Source: Pseudomonadota bacterium
Lineage (GTDB): Bacteria > Desulfobacterota > Binatia > Binatales > Binataceae
NCBI GenBank assembly: GCA_021325355.1
Contig: JAJPHI010000019.1
Span: 62,001 to 126,000, forward strand
Reading direction: 5' to 3'
DNA length: 64,000 bases
The notes beneath the pieces were generated by a model, which searched no databases, was not told where the DNA came from, and saw only the letters and a program-made list of their open reading frames with translations. Shown here one piece after another: positions 1-10,300 of the stretch. Both the position numbers and the translations under genes were made by a program. Numbering within the stretch: the stretch's first letter is position 1; every line of letters starts with the position of its first letter.

Positions 1-180
1 CGCCAATTCAACACTATTGTCGGTCGAGGCCGAGTCTACATAGATCAACTCGATCGCGGCATCCGGCAGATGGATCGCGCCGACCGAGGTGAAACATCGC
101 GCCAGGCGAGCGCCCTCATTCCGGCCGATCACAACGACTGAAAGCTGCGGCTGCTCGCTGCTCGTTTGGCGATCGCTCAT
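1..180 (-). CDS. Family 2 glycosyltransferase, N-terminal fragment (runs off left edge)
   Basis: Read on the minus strand, an ATG at 180 opens a frame that stays open to base 1, giving the first 60 residues of a protein. The fragment reads SVVVIGRNEGARLARCFTSV and then IELIYVDSASTDNS, the first two beta-strand motifs of GT-A fold family 2 glycosyltransferases: the nucleotide-binding start and the D-S-x-S-x-D-x-S loop. An in-frame TGA lies three codons upstream of the ATG, so the start is well bounded. It is the last visible gene of the minus-strand polysaccharide set (Wza-like, Wzc-like, this gene), so a role in building the same polysaccharide is likely. Donor and acceptor cannot be read from the fragment. 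Confidence 0.85.
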   Translation of the reverse strand, partial: MSDRQTSSEQPQLSVVVIGRNEGARLARCFTSVGAIHLPDAAIELIYVDSASTDNSVELA

Positions 181-390
181 GGGAACTCAGCCAGATGGAG
201 CCGGAGCCTCCTGGTCGGTGAAAACTTCATCGCGCGCGATAGTCTCAGCGAAGGACCGCCGGTTCCGGTCGCCTCTAAGGGTTGTCGCTCCAGGTTCGTC
301 GGCACCGCCGAGGTGCTCGCTCAGACGACCGCGTCCGGCGATCCAGGCTGGACCGAAGTTTCGGACCAGCGCGTTAGCCTAATCGGTTCA

Positions 391-2667
391 CTACCCGACG
401 GTCTCCGGTTTGAGGTCGACTCTGGTCACGCGCGCGGCAGAGGTCGCAAACACGCCGGCAATGGTCGGTTCGACTCGCGCGGCAGCCACCGGCACTGGCG
501 AAGTCTCGGCGACCGCGGCGGCATCGACTCGGTGCTGGCGGACAACGATCCCGATGACCGGCGGCGACAGTCGGCTGAGCTCCCGCATGGTCGCGGCGAT
601 CTCGGGTAAACGGTCGCGTCCGGCAGCAATTGCCAGCACCACGCCCGCCGGATGCTGAATAAGCATCGCCGCATCCGCCGATTTCAGTACCGGCGGCGCA
701 TCCAACAGCACGAGATCGTGCGTGTTCAGAACGAGATCGAGAGCGTCGCGGACGCAGGACGTCAGCAGACGATCATTCCGCTGATGCGCGCAGATCGCCA
801 TACGGTCGGGCAGCTCCGCTGACGCCTTCCTGATCGCATGGACACAGGTATCAGCCAGGGCGCCGCGATGAGCTGTGTCGGATTCTTCGATTGCCGTTGA
901 AGTACCCTCAGCCACGGCCTGCTGCAAGCGCTTCCTGCCTGACAAGAAGGCGGGCGAGTTCGGCTCCGCGTAACGAATATCGGGAGCTTCCGCGTTTGCT
1001 TCGACCGCGACCGCCGAGGCGCCCAGTTCCGTAAGCTCCCTCGAGAGCGCGAGAGTGAGCGAAGTGGTGCCCGCCCGTTCACCGACCGCGGTAACCACGA
1101 AGACCCGGGTCCCCGCCTGTCGCCGCTCCCGGATAATTCCCAGCGCGATACGGCGTAATGCGTCGCGATCGGAACGATCACCGAAACCGGTACTCCCCAG
1201 CACCGGGAGTTTGAAGACACTCTCGATTTCGAGCGCCGACTTGACCGTAGGATCGGTCAGATCGAGCAGGCAGGGGACGGCAATTCCGGCTATCAGCACC
1301 CCTAAACAGGTGAGCAGCACCAGAAACTTCTGCGGCTTGCCGACCATCGGCGCGTCCGGCTCCAGTGCCGGCAGTTCAAGGCTCGCGACTCCGGGCGAGC
1401 GGCTCTGCACCCGCATCACGTCAACGCGATCGTCGATCTCGCCAAGTTCCTTGAGGTGGTTTTCGTATTCATCATGAATCGCCAGCGCTTGATTGTATTT
1501 CGCGCCGAAGGAGGCCGCGCTCTGCTTCAGCGATGCGACCTCCTGCTGAATTCCCGCGAGCGCGCGTTGCGCCTGATCCACCTGAGTCTGCGCACTCGCA
1601 ATTTTCTGATGCAGGTCGGCGGTGTGCGATGCCTGCAGGATGGTGCGGGCCTGGCGCAAGGCGTCGCCATAGATACCGCGCGTCTCCGCATCGATATCGG
1701 CGATCTTCTGCTCGAGCGCCGGACGCCCGGGATGCGACTGCGAAAGCCCCTGAAGCTGTAAAAAGACGTCCTCGCGCTCTTTCTTCAACTCGGTCTCCTG
1801 CGCGCTCAAGTCCGGATCGTTGAGCAGCAGTTTCTGCGCGAGCGAGTTAAGATCGGCTTCGCTGGGAGCGGCGGAATCCGCCTGCAGCGCCGCCAGTCGC
1901 GACTGATCTTCGATCAAATCCCGTTGTTGGCGTTCCAGCGCCACGTTCGCATTGGCCAGCTTCAGATCATAGGGGTTGCTCGCGGGACCGCTGAACGTCG
2001 TCACGCCCAATTCTTCGGTGAGCTTGCCGAGCTGCGAGCGTTCGGCCTCGAGCGTCTGTTGCAGGTCGTCGCGTCGCTGCTGCAGCAGACGCACCCGTTC
2101 GTCGGTTCCGCTGAGCTCCTGCCTTTCCTGACGGGAGAGATAAGCGTTCACGACGGCGTTGACGATATCGGCCAAACCGTTCGGCTTGGTGCCTTCGAGA
2201 CTCACCGAGATCAAAAAGGTATCCGGGATCCAATCCACCCGCAGCTCCGCCATCAACCTTTCGGCCGCATGCCGGAGACTTTCGCCGGGCGCCTGCCACA
2301 GCGCGACCTTCGGTCCGAGAAGGTTCAGCGCATCCATGATGGTTTCGGGATTGGAAATTTCGAAGACCTGCTGCTGGACGAAACTGTGATACTCGACATT
2401 CGGCATCGAGGGGGTGTCGAGTCCCAGCATCGCCCCCGCGTCGTAGGTCGGCAGGATTCGCAGCGAAGCTTCAGCGGTATATTTGGCGGGGCAGAATAAT
2501 TTGATGGCGAGCAGCCCGGCCGCGAGAACCGCCACCACCAGTATCACCGAAAGCCTCCAGTGATTTCTGATACTGGTAAACGGCTCGAACGTCCGCCCCG
2601 GAACGATCTGCGGAATTATGCTGGGATGCGCGAACTGGGTGAGTTGCGATTCGGCTTCTAAGTTCAT
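391..2667 (-). CDS. Wzc/GumC-like polysaccharide co-polymerase with degenerate BY-kinase domain
   Basis: A protein of about 758 residues that would sit in the inner membrane and control chain length and export with the Wza-like lipoprotein encoded just upstream. Two membrane segments (about residues 37-60 and 443-468) flank a long periplasmic coiled-coil region rich in Gln, Glu and Arg, as in PCP-2a proteins. The cytoplasmic half resembles a bacterial tyrosine kinase, with a Walker-B-like LVLLDAPPVL near 652. The P-loop reads VGERAGTTSL where active kinases have a GEGKST-type sequence, so the lysine is missing, and the C-terminus (VTRVDLKPETVG) has no tyrosine cluster. I infer a structural co-polymerase without kinase activity. 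ATG at 2667 is preferred over TTG at 2670. Confidence 0.88.
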   Translation of the reverse strand: MNLEAESQLTQFAHPSIIPQIVPGRTFEPFTSIRNHWRLSVILVVAVLAAGLLAIKLFCPAKYTAEASLRILPTYDAGAMLGLDTPSMPNVEYHSFVQQQVFEISNPETIMDALNLLGPKVALWQAPGESLRHAAERLMAELRVDWIPDTFLISVSLEGTKPNGLADIVNAVVNAYLSRQERQELSGTDERVRLLQQRRDDLQQTLEAERSQLGKLTEELGVTTFSGPASNPYDLKLANANVALERQQRDLIEDQSRLAALQADSAAPSEADLNSLAQKLLLNDPDLSAQETELKKEREDVFLQLQGLSQSHPGRPALEQKIADIDAETRGIYGDALRQARTILQASHTADLHQKIASAQTQVDQAQRALAGIQQEVASLKQSAASFGAKYNQALAIHDEYENHLKELGEIDDRVDVMRVQSRSPGVASLELPALEPDAPMVGKPQKFLVLLTCLGVLIAGIAVPCLLDLTDPTVKSALEIESVFKLPVLGSTGFGDRSDRDALRRIALGIIRERRQAGTRVFVVTAVGERAGTTSLTLALSRELTELGASAVAVEANAEAPDIRYAEPNSPAFLSGRKRLQQAVAEGTSTAIEESDTAHRGALADTCVHAIRKASAELPDRMAICAHQRNDRLLTSCVRDALDLVLNTHDLVLLDAPPVLKSADAAMLIQHPAGVVLAIAAGRDRLPEIAATMRELSRLSPPVIGIVVRQHRVDAAAVAETSPVPVAAARVEPTIAGVFATSAARVTRVDLKPETVG

Positions 2668-2760
2668 CAATTTATTCCAACCGCGAAAATACTAGCGCAA
2701 GCCGCTCCCGGTCATCTTCTCTCGCAAGGCTTTCCGGAATACTTGCCAGGCGCGCTCCGA

Positions 2761-3813
2761 TTAAAAAAGTGCCGCGCCCACGAACAATGAGCTGGTGATT
2801 GGATTGATTTGCTGCATCACCCAGCCGACCTTGGCCAGCCCGTTCTTCGGCACGTAGATGATGTCTCCCTGCTGAAGCACATAGTTGGCCCGCCCATCGC
2901 CGGCGGTGAAATTGTCAAGATCGACCACCTGCTGAAGATTCTGCGACGGTCGGGCGAAGACGATCTTGCTCGGTTGCGCCGTATCGGTCGGCCCGCCGGC
3001 GTCGGCGAGCGCATCGAGGAACGACATGTTTGGCGTCAGCGGATAAGCGCCAGGTTTGGCAACCTGACCCATAACATAAACCAGTTGATCACCCGGATCC
3101 GGCACGTAAACCAGATCGCCCCGCTGCATCCTGATATTCAGCGCCGGATCCACGCCGCGGTAGAGGGGTGCCAGATTGAGCCAGAGCGCGCGATTCCTGC
3201 CGCGAAAGATCGCGCAGCGCGTGACGTCGGTGTTCTCGTTCGAGACCTGCGCCGTCCCGGCCTTGGCCAACACTTCGAGCAGCGTCGGATTGTCATTGAA
3301 GGTAAGCCGTCCCGGATGGGCAACGTGACCCAGCACAGTGACGCTGTTGCCGCTGTAACTGACCATCGTCACCGACGCGTAGGTCCGCACATAGTATTCT
3401 GACAACGCGCTGGTCAGCCGTTCGCTCGCCTGATCAGGGGTCAACGACGCGACATGGATCGAACCCAAAAACGGTATCTGGATATCGCCGTCCGGTCCGA
3501 CCACGTGCGTCCCCGATAGTTCCGGTCGCGCCCAGACGGTGACCGCGATGCGATCGCCTGGTCCGAGCGTGTACTGAGGCGGGCGAATGTCCTCGAAGCG
3601 GGTTACCACCTCGTCGGCGCTTGCCAGATCCTGGGGACTCGCGGTCGCGGCCGCATCCGAGGAGTCCGCCGTCGGAACCGCTGCGGCAGGCTTGGCCGCT
3701 CCCGACGAGGCGGGCGACGGCGCCTGGCCGGCGCATCCCACCAGTAGTGCGGCAACTACCAGGAAAAGAGCCGTTACATATCGATGGGCCTGGCCCGTCG
3801 CCGTATTCGACAT
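2761..3813 (-). CDS. Wza-type polysaccharide export outer-membrane lipoprotein
   Basis: Outer-membrane polysaccharide export (OPX) protein of about 350 residues. From the ATG at 3813 it begins MSNTATGQAHRYVTALFLVV and reaches a lipobox LVGC with Cys27, so lipidation and export are expected. After a Pro/Ala/Ser-rich linker comes the poly_export domain (YTLGPGDRIAVTVWARPELS), followed by two SLBB-like repeats (SVTVLGHVAHPG and YVMGQVAKPGAYPL, each leading into a GDxVYVP-type strand). The family forms the outer-membrane channel for capsule or EPS and pairs with a Wzc/GumC protein, which is the next gene 93 bp downstream. An upstream in-frame start at 3873 exists but would bury the signal peptide, so 3813 is chosen. 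Confidence 0.9.
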   Translation of the reverse strand: MSNTATGQAHRYVTALFLVVAALLVGCAGQAPSPASSGAAKPAAAVPTADSSDAAATASPQDLASADEVVTRFEDIRPPQYTLGPGDRIAVTVWARPELSGTHVVGPDGDIQIPFLGSIHVASLTPDQASERLTSALSEYYVRTYASVTMVSYSGNSVTVLGHVAHPGRLTFNDNPTLLEVLAKAGTAQVSNENTDVTRCAIFRGRNRALWLNLAPLYRGVDPALNIRMQRGDLVYVPDPGDQLVYVMGQVAKPGAYPLTPNMSFLDALADAGGPTDTAQPSKIVFARPSQNLQQVVDLDNFTAGDGRANYVLQQGDIIYVPKNGLAKVGWVMQQINPITSSLFVGAALF

Positions 3814-4273
3814 GCCGGAGTCAGCAACGACGAGGGTTGACGATGAGCACGAGGGCCTGAAAATCTGGCGCATGTTCCTTAAGCATCTAACGACTTCGGA
3901 AGTTAACCGCCCGCTCCGGCATCATACGAGTCGGAGCACCGCGGGATAGCTTCGTCTCAACCGCTAGACTTCCTCCAGAAACGAGTTACGCATGCTCAAA
4001 CAGACCTATACCGCAGCGAACCTTAGGAACTCCGGCAGAGAGGCCTTCCAATACGGTCATTTGACCTGTGCCTTCTTGACCTTATCGAAGCTGCAATTAT
4101 TTCAGCTAAACCAGCTTTTTGCAAGCACAGACAACTCGCTCCAAGAAATCCTCTGCCATTGCGTTCTTCTATAGCAAGCTAAAGGCGACCGTCGATCACG
4201 CTTACAGGTCAGCGGCTTCCACCCGGCCGCGAATCAAGGGGCGGCGCCTCACGGCGTGTCGGCGTCTCTGGAG

Positions 4274-4302
4274 GCGCGACCGATAGGCTCGCCTGGTCGC
4301 GC
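4274..4302 (-). terminator. GC-rich hairpin downstream of the NRPS gene
   Basis: Arms GCGCGACC (4274-4281) and GGTCGCGC (4295-4302) are perfectly complementary. The 13-nt interior can itself pair AGG with CCT around CTCG. It lies about 58 bp past the NRPS stop in the direction of transcription. There is no U-tract, so a Rho-independent terminator is not proven; it could equally protect the 3' end of the transcript. Confidence 0.35.
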
Positions 4303-4330
4303 GTCGAGACACATCTGTCGAGACACATCT
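4303..4330. repeat. Tandem 2 x 14-bp direct repeat
   Basis: The 14-mer GTCGAGACACATCT occurs at 4303-4316 and again, without a gap, at 4317-4330, just downstream of the NRPS stop and directly next to the hairpin at 4274-4302. It looks like a simple slippage duplication. No function can be inferred. Confidence 0.8.
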
Positions 4331-4359
4331 AACGATCCCTGATTTTGCGCACGAGTTCC

Positions 4360-7300
4360 TCAAGCCTCCACGACCGCATTCGAGGCGCCGGAACCGATTC
4401 GTGCCATTTTGCGCATCCCCGGCGCGGGCCGGCTCTCAAGGCGTTCATCGATCCTTTGCGCCAGCACCTGCAGATGGGGCTCCTTCAGGAGCGTCCAATG
4501 ATCGCCCGGCACGTCGACAATCTCGAGACCCCCGCTAAAGAGACCGTCCCAGCCCATCGCACCCGCGCCGGCATCGCTCGTCCGCAACAGAACCGCGCGA
4601 CACCCTAACGGGCGATACCGATAATTCCGGCGAGACTTGAGATAAAGGTGCGCCGGAATATCAGACGGTTGGTAGCTATCAACCTGATTTGATTCGCGCA
4701 TCGACGGCTGGTCGGCGATCGCTTTGAAGCGCTCCGTCAGTTGGCGCAACCTGCTTCGAAGCGCGACCTTCGCCTTGATCTCCTCCCAGAGCAGAGACTG
4801 TCGCCGCCGGAAGGGAAGCTTCCGCCAGGCGTCGAGCAACAAGATCATCTCGACCGAGATACCGTGACGCTTGAGTTGATGCGCAACTTCGCAGGCGATC
4901 GTGCCACCGAAGGAATGGCCCACCAGAACCAGCGGGCCGGAACGCTCGACGCTGCGGATCAGGGCGACATGCTTCGCAGCGAGACTCTCGACCGACGGAA
5001 ACGTCCTGATCGATTCGCGATCGCTCGCCCCGTCGGCTAGCCCCGGTAACGAGACCACCGTGGCAAAGGAAGCCAGATTGGTTTTCAGCAGCCGCGCCAG
5101 GCGGCATTGCCCGACACCGGCGTCGAGGAAGAAAAGAGTTCCCGGCTTCGTGCCGGAAGCCAACCCGATGAGCTGATCACGATCGTTCCTCGGATCTGAT
5201 TCATGAAGGGCGCGGGACAGGCCTTCAACCGTCGGGTTCAGGAAGAAAACCGGAACCGGGATATGTTGATTGAACAATTTTCCGACTCGGGCCAGCACCT
5301 GGATTACCTGAAGGGAATTGCCGCCCAGGACGAAGAAATCGTCGTGCACGCCGATTTCGCCGATGCCCAGAACCTCCCTACAGACCCCGGCCAGAACCTC
5401 TTCGGTAGGTGTCCGCGGAGCCACGAACGGCCGCTCCGAGTGCACTCGCCCCAATTCCGGAGCGGGCAGCGCTTTGCGGTTGATCTTGCCGCTCGCCGTC
5501 AATGGCAGCCGTTCCAGTGTCACGAAGGCCGCCGGGATCATGTAGTCCGGCAGCTTCTGTTTAAGCGAGCGGCGCAGCTCGTCGGCCTTGGGTACGCGAT
5601 CCGGATCGCGGGGCACCAGATAGGCCACGAGTTGCTTTTGTCCGACGGTGTCGTCGCGCGCGATTACCACGCACTGTCCGATCGCCAGATGCTCCCGCAA
5701 CACCGCTTCGATCTCACCCAACTCGATGCGAAAACCGCGCAGCTTGACCTGATCGTCATTGCGACCGAGGAACTCGATATTGCCGTCAGGAAGGTAACGC
5801 CCGCGATCGCCGGTGCGGTACATCCGCGCTCCGGAGCTGCCGCTGAAGGGGTCGGCGACAAACTTCTCAGCAGTTAGTTCGGGGCGGCCGAGGTAACCGC
5901 GACCGACGCCCACCCCGCCGATGAACAGCTCTCCCGGGATTCCGATCGGAACCGGATTAAGCTGGTTGTCCAGGATATAGATGGCGACGTTGGCGATTGG
6001 TCGTCCGATCGGAACGAGGTTTTTTCCATAATCCGTTCGACAGTTCCAAAAGGTAACGTCGACCGCGGCTTCGGTCGGACCGTACAGATTGCACAAGCTC
6101 GCCTGGAACCGGCTGAAATACTGTTCCTGCAGATCGAATGGAAGGGCTTCGCCACTGCAGATGACGCGTTGCAGGGAGCGGCATTTGTCGGCTTCGGCCG
6201 CGTTGACAAAGGCCCGCAACATTGACGGGACGAAGTGGATCGTCGTAACCCCGTGCCGATGGATCGCCTCCGTCAGATACTGGCTGTCGCCCTGCCCCCC
6301 GGGTCGCGCGAGGACGAGGCGCGCGCCGTTCAGCAACGGCCAGAAAAACTCCCATACCGAGACGTCAAAACTGAACGAGGTCTTCTGTAGCACGACGTCG
6401 GCCGGCGAAAGCCCATACTCGTCCTGCATCCAGCACAAACGATTGCGGATCGCGCCGTGCGTGTTCATCGCACCCTTGGGTTTGCCGGTGGAGCCCGAGG
6501 TATAGATGACATACGCCAGATGGTCGGAATTGACGGCGCTTTCCGGCGCACCGACCGGCTTGTCCGCGATGAGCGGCCAGTCCCTGTCGAGACAGAAGGT
6601 CGTGCTTGCGCGCTGCGGCAGCACGTCAAGCAGCTTCGCCTGCGTCAGCAGAACCGCCGGAGCGGCGTCCTCCAGCATGAACGAGAGCCGTTCCGGCGGA
6701 TATTCCGGATCCAATGGGACGTAGGCCCCGCCGGCCTTCAGGATTCCCAGCAGTCCGACCACCATCTCGATCGATCTTTCGGCGCAGATGCCGACTAACA
6801 CGTCAGGACCCACGCCCAGGCTCTGGAGATGATGAGCGAGCTGATTCGCGCGCTGATTTAATTGACGATAGGTGACTTCGCGGCCTTCGCAGACGACCGC
6901 CACCGCGTCAGGCGTCCGCTCGGCCTGGCGCTCGACCAGCTCGTGGATGCATCGGTCGCGCGGATACTCCACGGCACTCGCGTTCCAGTCAAACAACACC
7001 TGCCGACGTTCGCCCTCGGTCAGCAGCGGGAGTTCATCGAGTCGGCGGCTCGGGTCGGCGGCGGCCGCCTGCAGGAGGGTCGCAAAATGGGTGAACATCC
7101 GCGCGATACGATCGCTGTCGAAGATCTCGGTGCTGTATTCCACCTCCATCCAGATCTCGTCGCCGAAGTCGGTCAGAAAAAAAGTGAGGTCGAATTTCGA
7201 CGTCCCCGCCTCGGCGAGCTCGGACCGCACCTCGAGTCCCTCGAGGCCGATGAACGACAGATGCTGGTCCTGATCGCGCCAATTGATCATCACCTGGAAC

Positions 7301-10300
7301 AGCGGCGCGTGGCTCAAGCTGCGCCGCGGTTGAAGTCTGCTGACCACCTGTTCGAACGGCACCTCGCGATGGGCATACAGGTCGAGCGCGCCCTTCTGGA
7401 CCTGCGCGAGGAGGTCGCGAAAAGTCATCGCGCCGGCAAGCCTGGTGCGCAGCGCCTGCGTATGGATCAGGAAGCCGATTACCGCGGCCAGTTCGGGCCG
7501 CTCGCGCTCCGCGATGGGCACGCCGATCACCAGGTCTTCGGCGCCGGAGTAGCGATAAAGAAGAACCTTCAGCGCGGCGGTCGAGAAAGCGAAGAGGCTC
7601 GCTTTTTCATTCCGGCTGCATGAACGCATCGCTGCCGTAAGATCAGCGTTGAGGCGAAACCGCTGGCGCGCGCCCCGATAACTTTGCACCTGCGGACGCG
7701 GGCGATCGGTCGGCAGGTCCAGCAGTTCCGGCGCGCCTTCGAGGGTCTTTGCCCAGAAATCAAGGTCCTCGGCGAAGGCGCCGTCGAGAGTTCTCTTCTG
7801 CTGCCAAATCGCATAGTCACCGTACTGAATCGGCAGAGCTGGCAGGTTCGGCGTCTCGCCGCGCACCAGCGCGCGATAGGCCGCCGACAACTCGCGCCAG
7901 ATAACGCCCTCTGACGCCCAGTCGCAGATGAGATGGTGCATCATCAGGATGAAGACGTGCTCGGTGGGCGTGAGGCGAATCAGGGTCGCCCGAATGCCGG
8001 GAGTGTTGGCGAGGTCGTAAGGCGCGCGCGGCTCCTCGCGCAGCAGACGCTCAACTTCGGCGCTGCTTTGCGCCGGCCAGAGCGCGCTCAGATCGACCTG
8101 CTTGATGCGCAGAACGAAACTCGGGTGGACCAGCACCTCGGGACCCTGCTCGCTTTTGCGAATGGTGCTGCGCAGCATCTCGTGACGCGCGATGACGAGG
8201 TTCAGCGCCTGCTCCAGCGCAGGCGCATTCAATTCCCCGATGAGTCGCACCGCCTCGGATTCATTGTAGAGCGGAAAGCCCGGCGCCAATTCCTCGAAAA
8301 ACCAGATCCGTCGTTGACCGGAACTTAGCGGATGAGACCACGGCCGCCCGCTTACCGGAATAGCCTGTGCGCCGCCGTCGTTCGCCGTCGGCAGTGCGCG
8401 CGGCGTCGTCGACAAAGACGCCGGTGAGCGTCCGTTGCCGCCATCCGCGTTGGTCCTTGCGTGCAAGCGCTCGGCAATCAGGTTCATCTGCTGCTCGACC
8501 GTCGGATGCTCGAAGAAATCCGTCAGCGAAAGCACGATCCCGAGCTTTTCGCGAATCGCGGCGAGGCACTTGATCGCCGCCAGCGAATGGCCGCCCAGCG
8601 CGAAGAAGTTGACGTCTCGCCCGATCCCGCTCTGATTAAGGACCTCGCTCCAGCTCTGGAGCAGGGCGTCGGCGACCGCGGTCGGAGCAATTTGAGCCGG
8701 AGCGGAATGGTTTCCGTTGTCGGTACCCCTCGTCGCGGTTCCGGCCAACTCGAGCAGGCGCAGACGCTGAACCTTGCCCGAAGGGCCCTTCGGCAGGTCG
8801 CTGACAAAGTGAATATGCGTCGGCGTCTTGAAATGCCCGAGGCGGCTTTCACAAAAGGACAGCAGGGCCGATTCGTCGACCGCCTGGCCTTTCCGCAGAA
8901 CGACATACGCGACCAGATCCTCGCCCAGATAACGGTCGGGGACGCCGACGACGGCAGCCTCAAAGACCGCGGGATGCGACTCGAGCACCTCGTCGATCTG
9001 CCGCGGCGCGATGTTCATCCCGCCCTTGATGATCAACTCTTTCGAGCGCCCGATGATGAAGAAGTAGCCGTCACTGTCCTGGTAGGCGAGGTCACCGGTA
9101 TGGAGCCAGCCGTCGGCGTCGAGCACCGCGCGGGTCTGTTCCTGGTCCTTGTAGTAGCCCTGCATCACGGCGTCGCCGCGAATCAGAACTTCGCCCGGCT
9201 GGCCCGGCGCGACGTCGGCGCCGTCCGGCGCGATAATCCGCGTCTCAAAACCCCAGGCCTTCCCCGGTGTGCCGATTTTGTTCGCTCCGGGGGCCTGCGG
9301 ATTGGCGAAAATATTGCCCGCCTCGCTGGAACCCATCGCCTGAATGAGCCGAATGGGAAACCGCTCCATGAATTCGCGTTGCAAGGAAGGCGACAACGGC
9401 GCCGAAGAGGAGCGAATGAAGCGGATACGCTCGTAGGCCCCCCGTCGCTGGTCAGCCTTCGGATCCCGCCAGTCCAGCAGTTGGGAAATGATAGTCGGCA
9501 CGATTGCCGACCACGTGCAGCGATAGTCGTCGAGCCAGTCCCAGAAGCGACTCACGTTGAAGTGGTTGGGAACGACGACCGAGCCTCCGGCGACCATCGT
9601 CGGCATCAAGGTCACGCACTCAGCATTGATATGGTAAATCGGCAGAACCAGGAGCGAGCGATCGGTGGCGGTCAGTTGATGTGACCGCGCCGAATTGCGG
9701 CCATGGGCCAAGAGCGTCTTATGCGAATGGATCGCCGCCTTGGGTTGACCCACACTGCCCGAGGTGTACATCAAAAGCGCCACGTCGTTTTCGTTGACGG
9801 GCGGGAGCGCCGAGGGCGCAGCGGAGGACAGCAGCTCGCTCGCTAAGGCATCGACCTCGGCGGCAACCACCTCGACCGATCGCGTAACCTCGGCCAGGGC
9901 CGCGCGCGCCAGCGCCGCGTATTGTTCTTCGACGAAGACCACGTTGGCGTCGCTGTGATCGATCGTAAAGGCGAGTTGCGACACCCCGGCGCGAACGTTC
10001 AAAGGTACCGCCACCATCCCGCCGTACATCGATCCCAGAAATAGCTGCGCGGTATAGAGGCCATTGTCGAGCAGGAACGCGACCTTGTCGCCTGGATGCA
10101 GGCCGAACGACTGCAATATCGCCACCATGGCCCGACACTGCGCCTGGAATTGGCCGTAGGTGAGGGAGCGGTCGTTATCCGCTCCGAGGAGAAACAGGGA
10201 ATCCCCGCAGACCTGAGCTCTTTCGTCGATGAGTTCGCGAATGGTTCTTGCCCTGCAGGACACGCCCGTGGTCTCTCCCGACAATTCCGGTTGAAGCTGT

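Larger units (their letters stand above)
3814..4359. other. Intergenic region upstream of the Wza-like gene
   Basis: About 546 bp between the NRPS stop and the Wza-like start. It is visibly more A+T-rich around 4000-4180 than the flanking genes and probably holds the promoter for the minus-strand export genes. I could not assign a convincing -35/-10 pair. Near the NRPS end it contains a tandem 14-bp duplication and a GC-rich hairpin, listed separately. A 60-codon frame on the plus strand at 3992-4174 has no ribosome binding site or recognisable product and is not called. Confidence 0.5.

Noticed and set aside
3992-4174. Plus-strand 60-codon frame in the spacer upstream of the Wza-like gene
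   Set aside because: It has no ribosome binding site, no recognisable motif and lies in the A+T-rich promoter region of the minus-strand genes.
8461-9684. Long antisense frame (407 codons) inside the NRPS
   Set aside because: The minus strand encodes continuous, motif-bearing NRPS domains here. The antisense frame is Arg/Pro-rich and fits the mirrored codon pattern of high-G+C DNA.
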